Positions 13,547 to 21,835 of a stretch of 29,887 bases of DNA are shown piece by piece. The translations under genes and the position numbers were made by a program. The stretch lies in contig JAHHTG010000005.1 of the NCBI GenBank assembly GCA_020024765.1, positions 1 through 29,887 of the forward strand, in the 5' to 3' direction. Below the pieces are notes generated by a model. The model saw nothing but the letters and a program-made list of their open reading frames with translations, was not told where the DNA came from and did not search any database. This DNA comes from Thomasclavelia sp. Lineage in GTDB: Bacteria; Bacillota_I; Bacilli_A; Erysipelotrichales; Erysipelotrichaceae. How positions within the stretch are numbered: position 1 is the stretch's first letter; every line of letters begins with the position of its first letter.

Positions 13547-14827
13547 TTATTTAGTGATTAGAGTTTTGCCGCCCATATAAGGTCTTAATACTTCAGGAAT
13601 ACTAATTGAACCATCTGCATTTAAGTTATTTTCAAGGAATGCAATTAACATTCTAGGTGGAGCTACTACTGTATTGTTTAGAGTATGAGCGAAATATTTA
13701 CCATTTGGACCATCAATACGAATCTTTAAGCGACGAGCTTGAGCATCGCCCAAATTAGAACATGAACCAACTTCAAAATATTTCTTTTGACGAGGAGACC
13801 AAGCTTCAACATCACATGACTTAACTTTAAGATCGGCTAAATCGCCTGAACAACATTCAAGTGTACGAACAGGAATATCAAGAGTTAAGAAGAAATCAAC
13901 TGAGTTTTGCCACAACTTGTTATACCAATCCATTGATTCTTCTGGCTTACATACAACAATCATTTCTTGCTTTTCAAATTGGTGAATACGATAAACACCA
14001 CGTTCTTCAATGCCGTGTGCCCCAACTTCTTTACGGAAACAAGGCGAATAAGAAGTTAATGTATATGGTAGTTTTTCTTCAGGAATAATTGTATCGATGA
14101 AACGACCAATCATTGAGTGTTCAGATGTACCGATTAGGTATAAATCTTCACCTTCAATCTTATACATCATATTTTCCATTTCAGAGAATGACATTACACC
14201 AGTAACAACATCACTTCTGATCATGTATGGTGGAATAACATAAGTAAATCCACGATCAATCATGAAATCACGAGCGTATGAAAGAATTGCCGAATGTAAT
14301 CTTGCAATATCACCCATTAAATAATAGAAACCATTACCACTTGTCTTACGAGCTGAATCTAAGTCAATGCCATTAACAGATTCCATAATTTCTGTGTGGT
14401 AAGGAACTTCGAAATCAAATTCACGTTTTGTACCATATTGTTGGATTTCAACATTTTCACTATCATCTTTACCAATAGGAACTGAAGGATCGATGATATT
14501 CGGAATCACTAACATACGTGTACGAATTTCTTCTTCTAATTCAACTTCACGTTTTTCGATATCAGCGATTTCTTGACCAATACTGCCAACAGCAGCTTTA
14601 ACAGCAGCGGCTTCTTCTTTTTTACCCTCTTTTAATAAAAGACCGATTTGTTTAGAATCTGAATTACGCTTAGCACGCAAATCATCAGCTTTCTTACGAA
14701 TTGAACGGTATTCTTCATCAAAAGCGATAACTTCATCAACTAAAACTAGTTTTTGATCTTGGAATTTCTTGCGGATGTTTTCTTTAACTAATTCCGGATT
14801 TTCCCTAATTAATTTAATATCTAACAT
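13547..14827 (-). CDS. serS: Seryl-tRNA synthetase
   Basis: SerRS (426 aa) charges tRNA-Ser. The N-terminal coiled-coil arm (about residues 30-105, rich in Lys/Glu) that grips the tRNA long variable arm is visible. It is followed by the class II core: motif 2 FRKEVGAHGIEERGVYRIHQFEK and motif 3 VVAPPRMLIAFLENN, ending PEVLRPYMGG. Motif 3 differs from the AVGRTLVAILEN form of Bacillus, and the EVGSCSNLGDAQARRLKIR region matches what I recall of a second bacterial SerRS type common in Clostridia. The start has a GAGGAG site. Expression is controlled by the serine T-box upstream. Confidence 0.96.
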   Translation of the reverse strand: MLDIKLIRENPELVKENIRKKFQDQKLVLVDEVIAFDEEYRSIRKKADDLRAKRNSDSKQIGLLLKEGKKEEAAAVKAAVGSIGQEIADIEKREVELEEEIRTRMLVIPNIIDPSVPIGKDDSENVEIQQYGTKREFDFEVPYHTEIMESVNGIDLDSARKTSGNGFYYLMGDIARLHSAILSYARDFMIDRGFTYVIPPYMIRSDVVTGVMSFSEMENMMYKIEGEDLYLIGTSEHSMIGRFIDTIIPEEKLPYTLTSYSPCFRKEVGAHGIEERGVYRIHQFEKQEMIVVCKPEESMDWYNKLWQNSVDFFLTLDIPVRTLECCSGDLADLKVKSCDVEAWSPRQKKYFEVGSCSNLGDAQARRLKIRIDGPNGKYFAHTLNNTVVAPPRMLIAFLENNLNADGSISIPEVLRPYMGGKTLITK

Positions 14828-14849
14828 TAATTTCTCTCCTCACTTTTCG

Positions 14850-15045
14850 TAAAAAATAAAAAAGCACCTCTAAAGGACGATAAATATCGTGGTGCCACCT
14901 TAATTACTTCTTTAAGTCGATAACGAGACTAATCGTGATTTAATCAACTAAAAGGTAGATTTCATATTCGTTTATTAATGATTTTCACCAACCATCATCT
15001 CTCTAAAAATGGCAGAATATTACTTATCCTTTATCAAAGTTATAC
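14850..15045 (-). promoter_or_regulatory. T-box leader, serine-specific, controlling serS
   Basis: On the minus strand stem I starts near GATAAAGGATAAGTAAT (about 15037) and contains AGAGA...GGTTGGTGAAAATCAT. The specifier is UCU (14959-14957), a serine codon, followed by ACC. The antiterminator bulge is AAGGTGGCACCACG; its UGGC (14897-14894) complements the GCCA end of tRNA-Ser, which has a G discriminator. Uncharged tRNA-Ser would favour antitermination. The leader holds most of the gap between serS and the next gene. Confidence 0.92.
14852..14895 (-). terminator. T-box terminator of serS leader
   Basis: On the minus strand GCACC (14895-14891) pairs with GGTGC (14868-14864) around an inner ACGATA/TATCGT hairpin, followed by TTTTTTATTTTTT. 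It shares bases with the T-box antiterminator, so the two are alternatives. Confidence 0.85.
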
Positions 15046-15051
15046 ATAAAG

Positions 15052-15080
15052 ATTTTATAATAATAAACCCCAAAACTCAA
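15052..15080 (-). promoter_or_regulatory. Promoter of the serS T-box transcript
   Basis: On the minus strand TTGAGT (15080-15075) and TAAAAT (15057-15052) are 17 bases apart, just upstream of stem I of the T-box. Confidence 0.6.
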
Positions 15081-15179
15081 GTCCAAAAAACAAGTCTTCT
15101 CAATAGAAAAAATCGGTTGCTATGTTTTTGCCATTCAAAATGATGACCAACCTGTTCAAAATATATACCACATTACAAA

Positions 15180-15208
15180 ATAAAAACAGCAGACTTAAAA
15201 GCTGCTGT
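15180..15208 (-). terminator. Terminator of the small membrane-anchored protein gene
   Basis: ACAGCAG (15208-15202) pairs with CTGCTGT (15192-15186) on the minus strand; the 9-base loop can be tightened by a few extra pairs. TTTTTATTTT follows. Confidence 0.8.
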
Positions 15209-15225
15209 CAATTTTTAAATATATA

Positions 15226-15630
15226 TTATTTACTGATTTCTTTAAAACTTACACCACGGCCATAAGATCCGCCAGTTTCTTTGTTGAGCATTTCAAAGAT
15301 ATCAACGTGTAATTTTTGGTAGTTGTCGTTATTAAATTCAAATTCTTTAAACTGAGTTTCAATTAATGGATAAATATCATTTTCAATTGTTTCTAACATT
15401 GTTTCGTCATAATTATAGATGTCTACCAATAGGTGAACTGTGTCGCCATTTCCATTGCCGTATTCTTGAGTTCTAACTTCAAAATCATAATCTTCGGGCA
15501 TAGTCGTTTCAACGATTTCGCTAAACTTTGTACAATCTTCATAAAATTGTTTAGTCTTACGCTCATTTATATTATCAACAGCAATATAACCAATTAGAAG
15601 AATGATTAGGATTGGCATGATGACATCCAT
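15226..15630 (-). CDS. Small membrane-anchored protein of unknown function, 134 aa
   Basis: An N-terminal hydrophobic segment (MPILIILLIGYIAV, residues 5-18) is followed by a soluble acidic domain, so the protein is probably anchored to the membrane with the domain outside or inside, undetermined. The domain has alternating strand and helix character (FEVRTQEYGNGNGDTVHLLVDIYNYDE, then IENDIYPLIETQFKEF). I do not recognise a family. The ATG at 15630 lacks a nearby Shine-Dalgarno site; a good AGAGGG lies about 30 bases upstream, but the frame between has no standard start codon. It has its own -10 box and terminator, so it is a single-gene unit. Confidence 0.7.
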   Translation of the reverse strand: MDVIMPILIILLIGYIAVDNINERKTKQFYEDCTKFSEIVETTMPEDYDFEVRTQEYGNGNGDTVHLLVDIYNYDETMLETIENDIYPLIETQFKEFEFNNDNYQKLHVDIFEMLNKETGGSYGRGVSFKEISK

Positions 15631-15674
15631 TATTTTTGCGAATTTAGTTTTCGTATAATTCCCTCTTTTCTAAA

Positions 15675-15680
15675 TTATAC
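15675..15680 (-). promoter_or_regulatory. Candidate -10 box of the small membrane protein gene
   Basis: A perfect TATAAT on the minus strand, about 45 bases before the start codon. The -35 region is not consensus. Confidence 0.45.
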
Positions 15681-15873
15681 AACAACCAAAGTCATAAACG
15701 AGTAATATCATTTATTAAAAACAACAACCATTATTTGCACTTGAGAAAAACAAGTCTTGTGAATTATAAATAATTAATCCACAAATCGTTTTACACCATC
15801 ATAAAATTCATTAGTTTTATCATTCTTTTTAGGAATAATTAAACTAAATCACAACTTATATTTTCGATAACAA

Positions 15874-15912
15874 TTATCATTAAACCCCTTATCCAATGGG
15901 GTTTAATGATAA
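15874..15912. repeat. Perfect 15-bp inverted repeat with 9-base loop
   Basis: TTATCATTAAACCCC is followed after nine bases by its exact reverse complement. Neither strand gives a textbook terminator: on the plus strand a T5 run comes only about 7 bases later, and on the minus strand there is no T-run. No gene upstream on the plus strand needs termination. Role unknown. Confidence 0.8.
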
Positions 15913-15949
15913 TAATATTTTTATAAAGCGATATACAATAAATCATTCC

Positions 15950-15980
15950 AAAAAGAAAGACGCCTAAATGACTAGACGTC
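15950..15980 (-). terminator. Terminator of the recF-gyrB-gyrA operon
   Basis: An 8-bp stem (GACGTCTA/TAGGCGTC on the minus strand, one G-U pair) with a 6-base loop is followed by TTTCTTTTT. Confidence 0.85.
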
Positions 15981-16004
15981 TTATATTATTTGTGAAGATT
16001 GTAA

Positions 16005-18500
16005 CTAATTTTCAGAAATTACACCTGTTTCTGTTTCTTCCGAAGTTCCTTCATCACTTTCATCTTTGTTAACGATTGTGGTAGTTGAAACAAATGTTCC
16101 GGCCTGTGGTTTAATCAATCTTACTCCTTGTGTAGCTCGACCTTGAATAGCTACATTTTCAAGAGAGATACGAATTACGATGCCATCATTTGTCATGATT
16201 AAGCAATCTTCATTACCATTAACCATTCTTAAGCCAATTAGATTGCCATTCTTTTCATTGATGTTAATTGTCTTAACACCCTTACCACCACGGCTTGTCA
16301 TACGGTATTCTTCGATTGGTGTCATCTTACCATAACCCTTTTCAGAGACAACCAAGATATATTCACCATCACGGTCCGTACATGCACCAATGACATAAGA
16401 ATCATCGACATTCATACCACGAACACCACCGGCGGTACGACCCATCGCACGAACGGATTGTTCTTCGAAGCGAACTGCTTTACCATTAGCGGCGCCAATG
16501 ATAATTTGATTATTACCATCAGTTTTCTTAACTGCAACTAGTTCATCGCCTTCTTTTAATGTAATAGCGATCTTACCATTTTGACGGATTGAATCAAATT
16601 CTTTACTTTCAACACGTTTACATAAACCTTGACGTGTAACGAAGAATAAGTAGCCATCATTCTTGTTCTTGCAAGATACTAATGCACGAACTTTTTCGTC
16701 CTTGTCTAGTTGTAGCAAGTTAATTACAGGAATACCTTTCGAATTACGTGAAGCTTCTGGAACTTGGTATCCTTTAATACGATAAACTTTACCGTAATTT
16801 GTGAATAGCAATAAGTTATCGTGAGTTGACATTGTGATATTTAAATCAACGACATCATCTTCATTTAAACTCATACCCTTAATACCACGGCCACCACGAT
16901 TTTGAGTCTTATATGTTTCGACAGGTAAACGTTTAATATATCCATTAACTGTCATTGAAATAATAACATCTGATACTGGAATTAAATCTTCGTCTTCAAC
17001 ATTGATATCGCCTTCGATAATTTCAGTACGACGATCATCATTGTATTTTTCTTTAATTTCTAGTAATTCAGTCTTGATGATTTCAACAACTCTAGCATGA
17101 CTTGATAAGATATCTTCTAAATCGGCAATTAGAACTAGTAAATTATTCAATTCATTAAGAATCTTATCGCGTTCAAGACCTGTTAAACGTTTGAATTGCA
17201 TATCAAGAATAGCCTTAGCTTGAACTTCATCGAGACTAAACTTATCCATTAATTGATTCATAGCGTCTGTATTATCGCGAGCGTAACGAATTGTATTAAG
17301 AATGGCATCGATATTGTCTAAAGCGATCTTTAAACCTTCTAAGATATGTGCTCTTTCACGAGCTTTATTTAAATCATATGTTGTACGACGATTAATCACT
17401 TCGATTTGGTGATCAATGTAGTAATTTAAGATATCCTTAATTCCTAGCAACATTGGTTTATTGTTAACTAAGACAACACTATTTACACCAAATGAAGTTT
17501 GTAATGAAGTCAAACGATATAGTTGGTTAAGAATGACATCTACTTGGACATCACGTTTAACTTCGATAACAATACGAATACCATCTCGGTTTGATTCATC
17601 GCTCAGTGAAGTGATACCTTCAATAATCTTTTCACGAACTAATGAAGCAATCTTTTCAACTAAAGCAGCCTTATTTACTTGGTATGGTAATTCGCGGACA
17701 ATAATACGTTTTTTACCATTATCCATTTCTTCAACATCAAGTTTAGAACGAATAATAATGCTGCCACGACCAGTTTCATAAGCTTTTAAGATACCACTAC
17801 GGCCAACAATATATGCACCAGTTGGGAAATCTGGACCTTTGATATAATTTTCCATTAATTCTGGAACGGAAATATCTGGATTTTCCATAATGGCGATTGT
17901 CGCGTCAATAGTTTCGCCTAAATTGTGAGGTGGAATATTAGTTGCCATACCAACTGCGATACCTGTCGAACCATTAACTAATAAGTTAGGGAATTTAGCA
18001 GGTAAAACTGAAGGTTCTTTTTCTTCAGCGTCATAGTTATCAACCCAATCAATCGTTTCTTTTTGGATATCACGCAATAATTCGTGCGCAATTTTTGACA
18101 TACGAGCTTCGGTATAACGCATTGCCGCAGCTTCATCACCATCGATAGAACCAAAGTTACCATGGCCATCAATTAGCGGATAACGATATGAGAATGTTTG
18201 AGCCATTCTGACCATCGATTCATAAACAGCTGTATCACCATGTGGGTGGTATTTACCTAATACCTCACCAACGATACGAGCTGACTTTTTATGAGGTTTA
18301 TCACTTGTGATACCCATATCGTGCATCGCATATAAAATACGACGATGAACAGGTTTTAAACCATCACGAACATCGGGTAAAGCACGCGATACAATAACTG
18401 ACATCGAGTAGTTAAGGAAATTATTACGGACTTCTTCCGAAATATTAACCGGTTTAATCTTACCGTGATTAAAATTTTCGATATAACTATTATCTTCCAT
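16005..18500 (-). CDS. gyrA: DNA gyrase subunit A
   Basis: GyrA (831 aa) is the DNA cleavage and religation subunit of gyrase, which introduces negative supercoils. The catalytic tyrosine is Tyr129 in AAMRYTEAR. The C-terminal beta-pinwheel carries the GyrA box as QNRGGRG, one change from QRRGGKG, which identifies gyrase over topoisomerase IV. At the quinolone-binding helix (HPHGDTAVYES) residue 90 is Thr where many species have Ser; some bacteria carry Thr naturally. The start has an AGGGAGGG site. The gene follows gyrB by 11 bases in the same operon. Confidence 0.98.
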   Translation of the reverse strand: MEDNSYIENFNHGKIKPVNISEEVRNNFLNYSMSVIVSRALPDVRDGLKPVHRRILYAMHDMGITSDKPHKKSARIVGEVLGKYHPHGDTAVYESMVRMAQTFSYRYPLIDGHGNFGSIDGDEAAAMRYTEARMSKIAHELLRDIQKETIDWVDNYDAEEKEPSVLPAKFPNLLVNGSTGIAVGMATNIPPHNLGETIDATIAIMENPDISVPELMENYIKGPDFPTGAYIVGRSGILKAYETGRGSIIIRSKLDVEEMDNGKKRIIVRELPYQVNKAALVEKIASLVREKIIEGITSLSDESNRDGIRIVIEVKRDVQVDVILNQLYRLTSLQTSFGVNSVVLVNNKPMLLGIKDILNYYIDHQIEVINRRTTYDLNKARERAHILEGLKIALDNIDAILNTIRYARDNTDAMNQLMDKFSLDEVQAKAILDMQFKRLTGLERDKILNELNNLLVLIADLEDILSSHARVVEIIKTELLEIKEKYNDDRRTEIIEGDINVEDEDLIPVSDVIISMTVNGYIKRLPVETYKTQNRGGRGIKGMSLNEDDVVDLNITMSTHDNLLLFTNYGKVYRIKGYQVPEASRNSKGIPVINLLQLDKDEKVRALVSCKNKNDGYLFFVTRQGLCKRVESKEFDSIRQNGKIAITLKEGDELVAVKKTDGNNQIIIGAANGKAVRFEEQSVRAMGRTAGGVRGMNVDDSYVIGACTDRDGEYILVVSEKGYGKMTPIEEYRMTSRGGKGVKTININEKNGNLIGLRMVNGNEDCLIMTNDGIVIRISLENVAIQGRATQGVRLIKPQAGTFVSTTTIVNKDESDEGTSEETETGVISEN

Positions 18501-18511
18501 ATTTTCCCTCC

Positions 18512-20434
18512 CTAAATATCTAGATTAGCATAGTGTGCATTCTCGACAATGAAGTTACGACGTGGTTCAACTTCATCGCCCATCAGCATGCTAAATGTTT
18601 CATCGGCGTACATTGCATCTTCGATACTAACTTGTTTCAGTGTACGATATTTTGGATCTAGTGTTGTTTCCCATAATTGTTCAGGATTCATTTCGCCAAG
18701 ACCTTTATAACGTTGAATCTTGAAGTTATTTACAAATTCTTTTTTATATTCTTCGCATTCTTCATCAGAATATGCGTAACGAATTGCATTACCTTTTTGA
18801 ATCTTGTATAGCGGTGGCATTGCAATATAAACATAACCACCTTCCACAACCGGTTTTAAGTAGCGGTAAAGGAATGTCAACATCAACGTGCAAATATGAG
18901 CACCATCGACATCGGCATCGGTCATAATGACAATCTTGTGATAACGCAATTTCGAAATATCAATCTCATCACCTACACCACAACCAAATGCAGTAATCAT
19001 TGAACGAATTTCTGCATTTTCAAAAATTTTATGTAAACGTGCTTTTTCAACGTTTAGAATCTTACCTCTTAAAGGAAGAATGGCTTGGAATGTTGAGTCA
19101 CGCCCCATCTTAGCTGAACCACCGGCTGAATTACCTTCGACGATGAAAATTTCAGAAATACTAGCATCTTTACTTGAACAGTCAGCCAACTTACCAGGTA
19201 ACGAAGATACTTCCAAAGCATTCTTACGACGTGTTAATTCACGAGCACGACGAGCAGCAACGCGAGCTTTTGAAGCGGTAATTGTCTTTTCAATAATTTC
19301 TTTAGCATCATTTGGATGTTCAAGTAAGAAGCGACTTAAGCCAGCTGATAAGATATCGGAAACAACCTTACGTACTTCAGCATTGCCAAGTTTGCCTTTT
19401 GTTTGTCCTTCATATTGAGGGTTTGGATGCTTAATTGAAATAATCGCTGTTAAACCTTCTTTAATATCATCGCCTTGTAATGAATCTTCATCTTTCTTGA
19501 TAAAATTATTATCACGTGCATATTTATTAATAATACGATTTAATGCTAAACGGAAACCTTCTTCATGTGTACCACCTTCAACTGTGTTGATGTTGTTACA
19601 GAAAGAATAAGTGTTTGCTGTGTAGCTATCATTATATTGCATAGCGATTTCCACGGAAATGTTTGTTTCAGGATCAACATCATCAACATAGATAATATCT
19701 TCGTGTAAAACATTCTTATTACGATTTAAATAAGCTACATATTCTTTTAAACCGCCTGTATAGCAGAATGTATGTTCTTTAGGTTCTTCATCTTTTTCAA
19801 AACGATAAACTAATTTAATACCTTTGTTTAGGAAAGCAATTTGCCTAAATCTTTCATACAAAGTTTGGTAATCGTATGTTGCCCCTTCATCAAAAATGCT
19901 GGCATCAGCCTTGAAACGAACTGATGAACCTGTACGACTCGGATCGCATTCGCCAATTACTGCAAGTGGCGAAACGACATGACCACCATTTTCGAAACGA
20001 ATGTAATAAATCTTGCCATCACGGTAAATCTTGACTTCTAGCCATTCACTTAATGCGTTTACAACCGAAGCACCAACGCCATGTAGACCACCAGATACTT
20101 TATAAGCGCCACCGCCGAATTTACCACCAGCATGCAACACAGTAAAAATTGTTTCAACTGTTGAAACACCTGTTTTTTCATGAATTCCGACCGGCATACC
20201 ACGACCATCATCGGTAACAGTAACGATATCATCTTTATCGACTGTAATATTGATTGTTGTTGCAAATCCCGCTAAAGCTTCATCGATTGAGTTATCAACA
20301 ATTTCCCAAACTAAATGATGCAAACCTTTGACAGAAGTTGAACCAATATACATACCCGGACGAACACGAACCGCTTCGAGTCCTTCTAGTACCTGAATAT
20401 CATCTGCAGTATAATCATTTACTTTATTTGTCAT
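18512..20434 (-). CDS. gyrB: DNA gyrase subunit B
   Basis: GyrB (640 aa) supplies ATP hydrolysis to gyrase. The N-terminal GHKL ATPase domain shows EIVDNSIDEALAG, DDGRGMPVG and GGLHGVGASVVNALS. The Toprim domain shows IVEGNSAGGSAKMGRD, PLRGKILNVEKA and the metal-binding DADVDGAHI. The tail ends in the GyrA-contacting region YKGLGEMNPEQLWETT. Its ATG lies inside the last codons of recF (11-bp overlap), so translation is coupled. Confidence 0.98.
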   Translation of the reverse strand: MTNKVNDYTADDIQVLEGLEAVRVRPGMYIGSTSVKGLHHLVWEIVDNSIDEALAGFATTINITVDKDDIVTVTDDGRGMPVGIHEKTGVSTVETIFTVLHAGGKFGGGAYKVSGGLHGVGASVVNALSEWLEVKIYRDGKIYYIRFENGGHVVSPLAVIGECDPSRTGSSVRFKADASIFDEGATYDYQTLYERFRQIAFLNKGIKLVYRFEKDEEPKEHTFCYTGGLKEYVAYLNRNKNVLHEDIIYVDDVDPETNISVEIAMQYNDSYTANTYSFCNNINTVEGGTHEEGFRLALNRIINKYARDNNFIKKDEDSLQGDDIKEGLTAIISIKHPNPQYEGQTKGKLGNAEVRKVVSDILSAGLSRFLLEHPNDAKEIIEKTITASKARVAARRARELTRRKNALEVSSLPGKLADCSSKDASISEIFIVEGNSAGGSAKMGRDSTFQAILPLRGKILNVEKARLHKIFENAEIRSMITAFGCGVGDEIDISKLRYHKIVIMTDADVDGAHICTLMLTFLYRYLKPVVEGGYVYIAMPPLYKIQKGNAIRYAYSDEECEEYKKEFVNNFKIQRYKGLGEMNPEQLWETTLDPKYRTLKQVSIEDAMYADETFSMLMGDEVEPRRNFIVENAHYANLDI

Positions 20435-21488
20435 TTATTACCCGTTCCTTTCCTAATTTGAACAAACGATACGGACAATTGAGTTTAATGCCATTGATAT
20501 CTGTTGAAGTAATAACTGTTTGAATATCACTTGGAATTAGATTCAATAATCTTGTTTTATTTTCATTATCAAGTTCTGATAAGATATCATCCAATAACAA
20601 TATTGGATTAGTCTTAGTCACGAGCTTAATATAATCAATTAGACTAAATTTAAACGCAATCATGATCATTCGTTTTTGGCCTTGTGAGGCAAAACTTTCA
20701 ACTGAAAAACCATCAATTAAAAAACTAAAATCATCTTTTTGAGGTCCAACATTTGTGAAATGATATTGGAAATCCTTATCTTTACTCTTATCAAACATTT
20801 CTTTAATAGCATTCTCATTTATTTCGCAACAATTCTGATATTGAAGTTCGATATGAGATTTGCTATTCGAGAGTTTTTGATAGTAACGTGAAATACGTAA
20901 GTTAATGAAATCAATCATTTCCTGGCGCCCTTTTAGAATTAAGAGTACCGGTTCAGTCATTTCACTATTTAAGACATCGAAGTAAGTCATATCAACAACA
21001 TCCTTCTTGAGTAAAGTATTTCGATCTTTTAATAGTTTTGAATAATTTGTTAATGCGAATAAATAATTTTTATCAATTTTACCCAATTCAATATCTAAAA
21101 GGCGACGACGCATTTTGGGTGCCGCACTAAAGATTTCTAAATCATCTGGTTTGAATAATATGGCATTGATTTTTCCAATAAAATCAGATGATTTCTTTGC
21201 AATGTTATGATTGATGCTCAGTTTTTTGCCTTCTTTATTAATCACAACTTTAAATTCACAGTGATTGGAATTTACAATAATGCGAGCATATTCTTGTTCT
21301 TTTTGAATAAGTTCCTGATCATCAGCCGTTCGAAAAGAACGAGTATTAGAAATAAATACCAAACTTTCAAGAATATTCGTTTTACCAATTCCATTATTCC
21401 CGATGATGATGTTCATCTTATCATCGAGTTCTAAGTGAATATGGTTATAGTTGCGATAATGAACTAAGTCTAAATTGTTGATAATCAT
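20424..21488 (-). CDS. recF: DNA replication and repair protein RecF
   Basis: RecF (354 aa) is an SMC-like ABC ATPase that directs RecOR to single-strand gaps. It has Walker A IIGNNGIGKTNILES near the N-terminus, the ABC signature SFASQGQKRMIMIAFK in the C-terminal half, and Walker B PILLLDDILSELD. Its ATG overlaps the stop of the S4 protein gene (ATGA) and its end overlaps gyrB. Confidence 0.97.
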   Translation of the reverse strand: MIINNLDLVHYRNYNHIHLELDDKMNIIIGNNGIGKTNILESLVFISNTRSFRTADDQELIQKEQEYARIIVNSNHCEFKVVINKEGKKLSINHNIAKKSSDFIGKINAILFKPDDLEIFSAAPKMRRRLLDIELGKIDKNYLFALTNYSKLLKDRNTLLKKDVVDMTYFDVLNSEMTEPVLLILKGRQEMIDFINLRISRYYQKLSNSKSHIELQYQNCCEINENAIKEMFDKSKDKDFQYHFTNVGPQKDDFSFLIDGFSVESFASQGQKRMIMIAFKFSLIDYIKLVTKTNPILLLDDILSELDNENKTRLLNLIPSDIQTVITSTDINGIKLNCPYRLFKLGKERVINDK

Positions 21489-21691
21489 TTTTGTTTAATT
21501 TGATATGTTTTACCTAAAACTTCTACTTGGTCACCATCTCTTAATTTACGACCACGGCGGTTATCAAGTTCACCATTGATTTTGACATCATTTTCAGCCA
21601 AAAAGAATTTAGCTTCGCCACCGTTCGTGATTAAATCAGCTAACTTAAGAAATTGTGCCAATGTTATGTATTCTGTATAAATTTCGATCAC
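21485..21691 (-). CDS. yaaA: S4-domain RNA-binding protein YaaA/RlbA
   Basis: A 68-residue protein made of a single S4 RNA-binding domain (ITLAQFLKLADLITNGGEAKFFLAENDVKINGE, then RRGRKLRDGDQVEV). It is the conserved small gene between dnaN and recF in Bacillota; a ribosome-assembly role is reported for the B. subtilis relative. It begins the operon that continues into recF, gyrB and gyrA. Confidence 0.93.
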   Translation of the reverse strand: MIEIYTEYITLAQFLKLADLITNGGEAKFFLAENDVKINGELDNRRGRKLRDGDQVEVLGKTYQIKQK

Positions 21692-21723
21692 ATAATCCTC
21701 TTTCTATATTATTCACCTATGCT

Positions 21724-21732
21724 ATTATATCA
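21724..21732 (-). promoter_or_regulatory. Extended -10 promoter of the yaaA-recF-gyrBA operon
   Basis: On the minus strand TATAAT (21729-21724) is preceded by TG-A, about 33 bases before the yaaA start. No strong -35 element at 17 bases. Confidence 0.65.
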
Positions 21733-21754
21733 CATTTATAGCCTTTTTTATCAA

Positions 21755-21791
21755 TATAAAAACACATCAGTATAGATATACATGATGTGTT
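21755..21791 (-). terminator. Terminator of dnaN
   Basis: On the minus strand AACACATCA pairs with TGATGTGTT (21791-21783 with 21769-21761), continued by an inner GTATA/TATAC helix, followed by TTTATATTG. Confidence 0.75.
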
Positions 21792-21835
21792 AAAAATCGC
21801 TAATTTTGCGTATAAATCCATTTTTGCAATAAAAC

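Larger units (their letters stand above)
15681..16004. other. Non-coding gap downstream of gyrA
   Basis: I see no gene here. The gap holds a long inverted repeat at 15874-15912, a short repeat at 15746-15758 shared with the serS upstream region, and the gyrA terminator at 15950-15980. The rest is plain AT-rich sequence. Confidence 0.6.

Noticed and set aside
15775..15785. AATCCACA near gyrA as an outlying DnaA box
   Set aside because: It lacks the TTAT start and is single, so chance in AT-rich DNA is likely.
16005..18500. GyrA Thr90 as an acquired quinolone resistance change
   Set aside because: Thr at this place is natural in some Bacillota, and no reference for this species is available.
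19513..19525. CACGTG inside gyrB as a third parS
   Set aside because: The core hexamer is present but the flanks (TTAT/CATA) do not match the TGTTnC/GnAACA arms.
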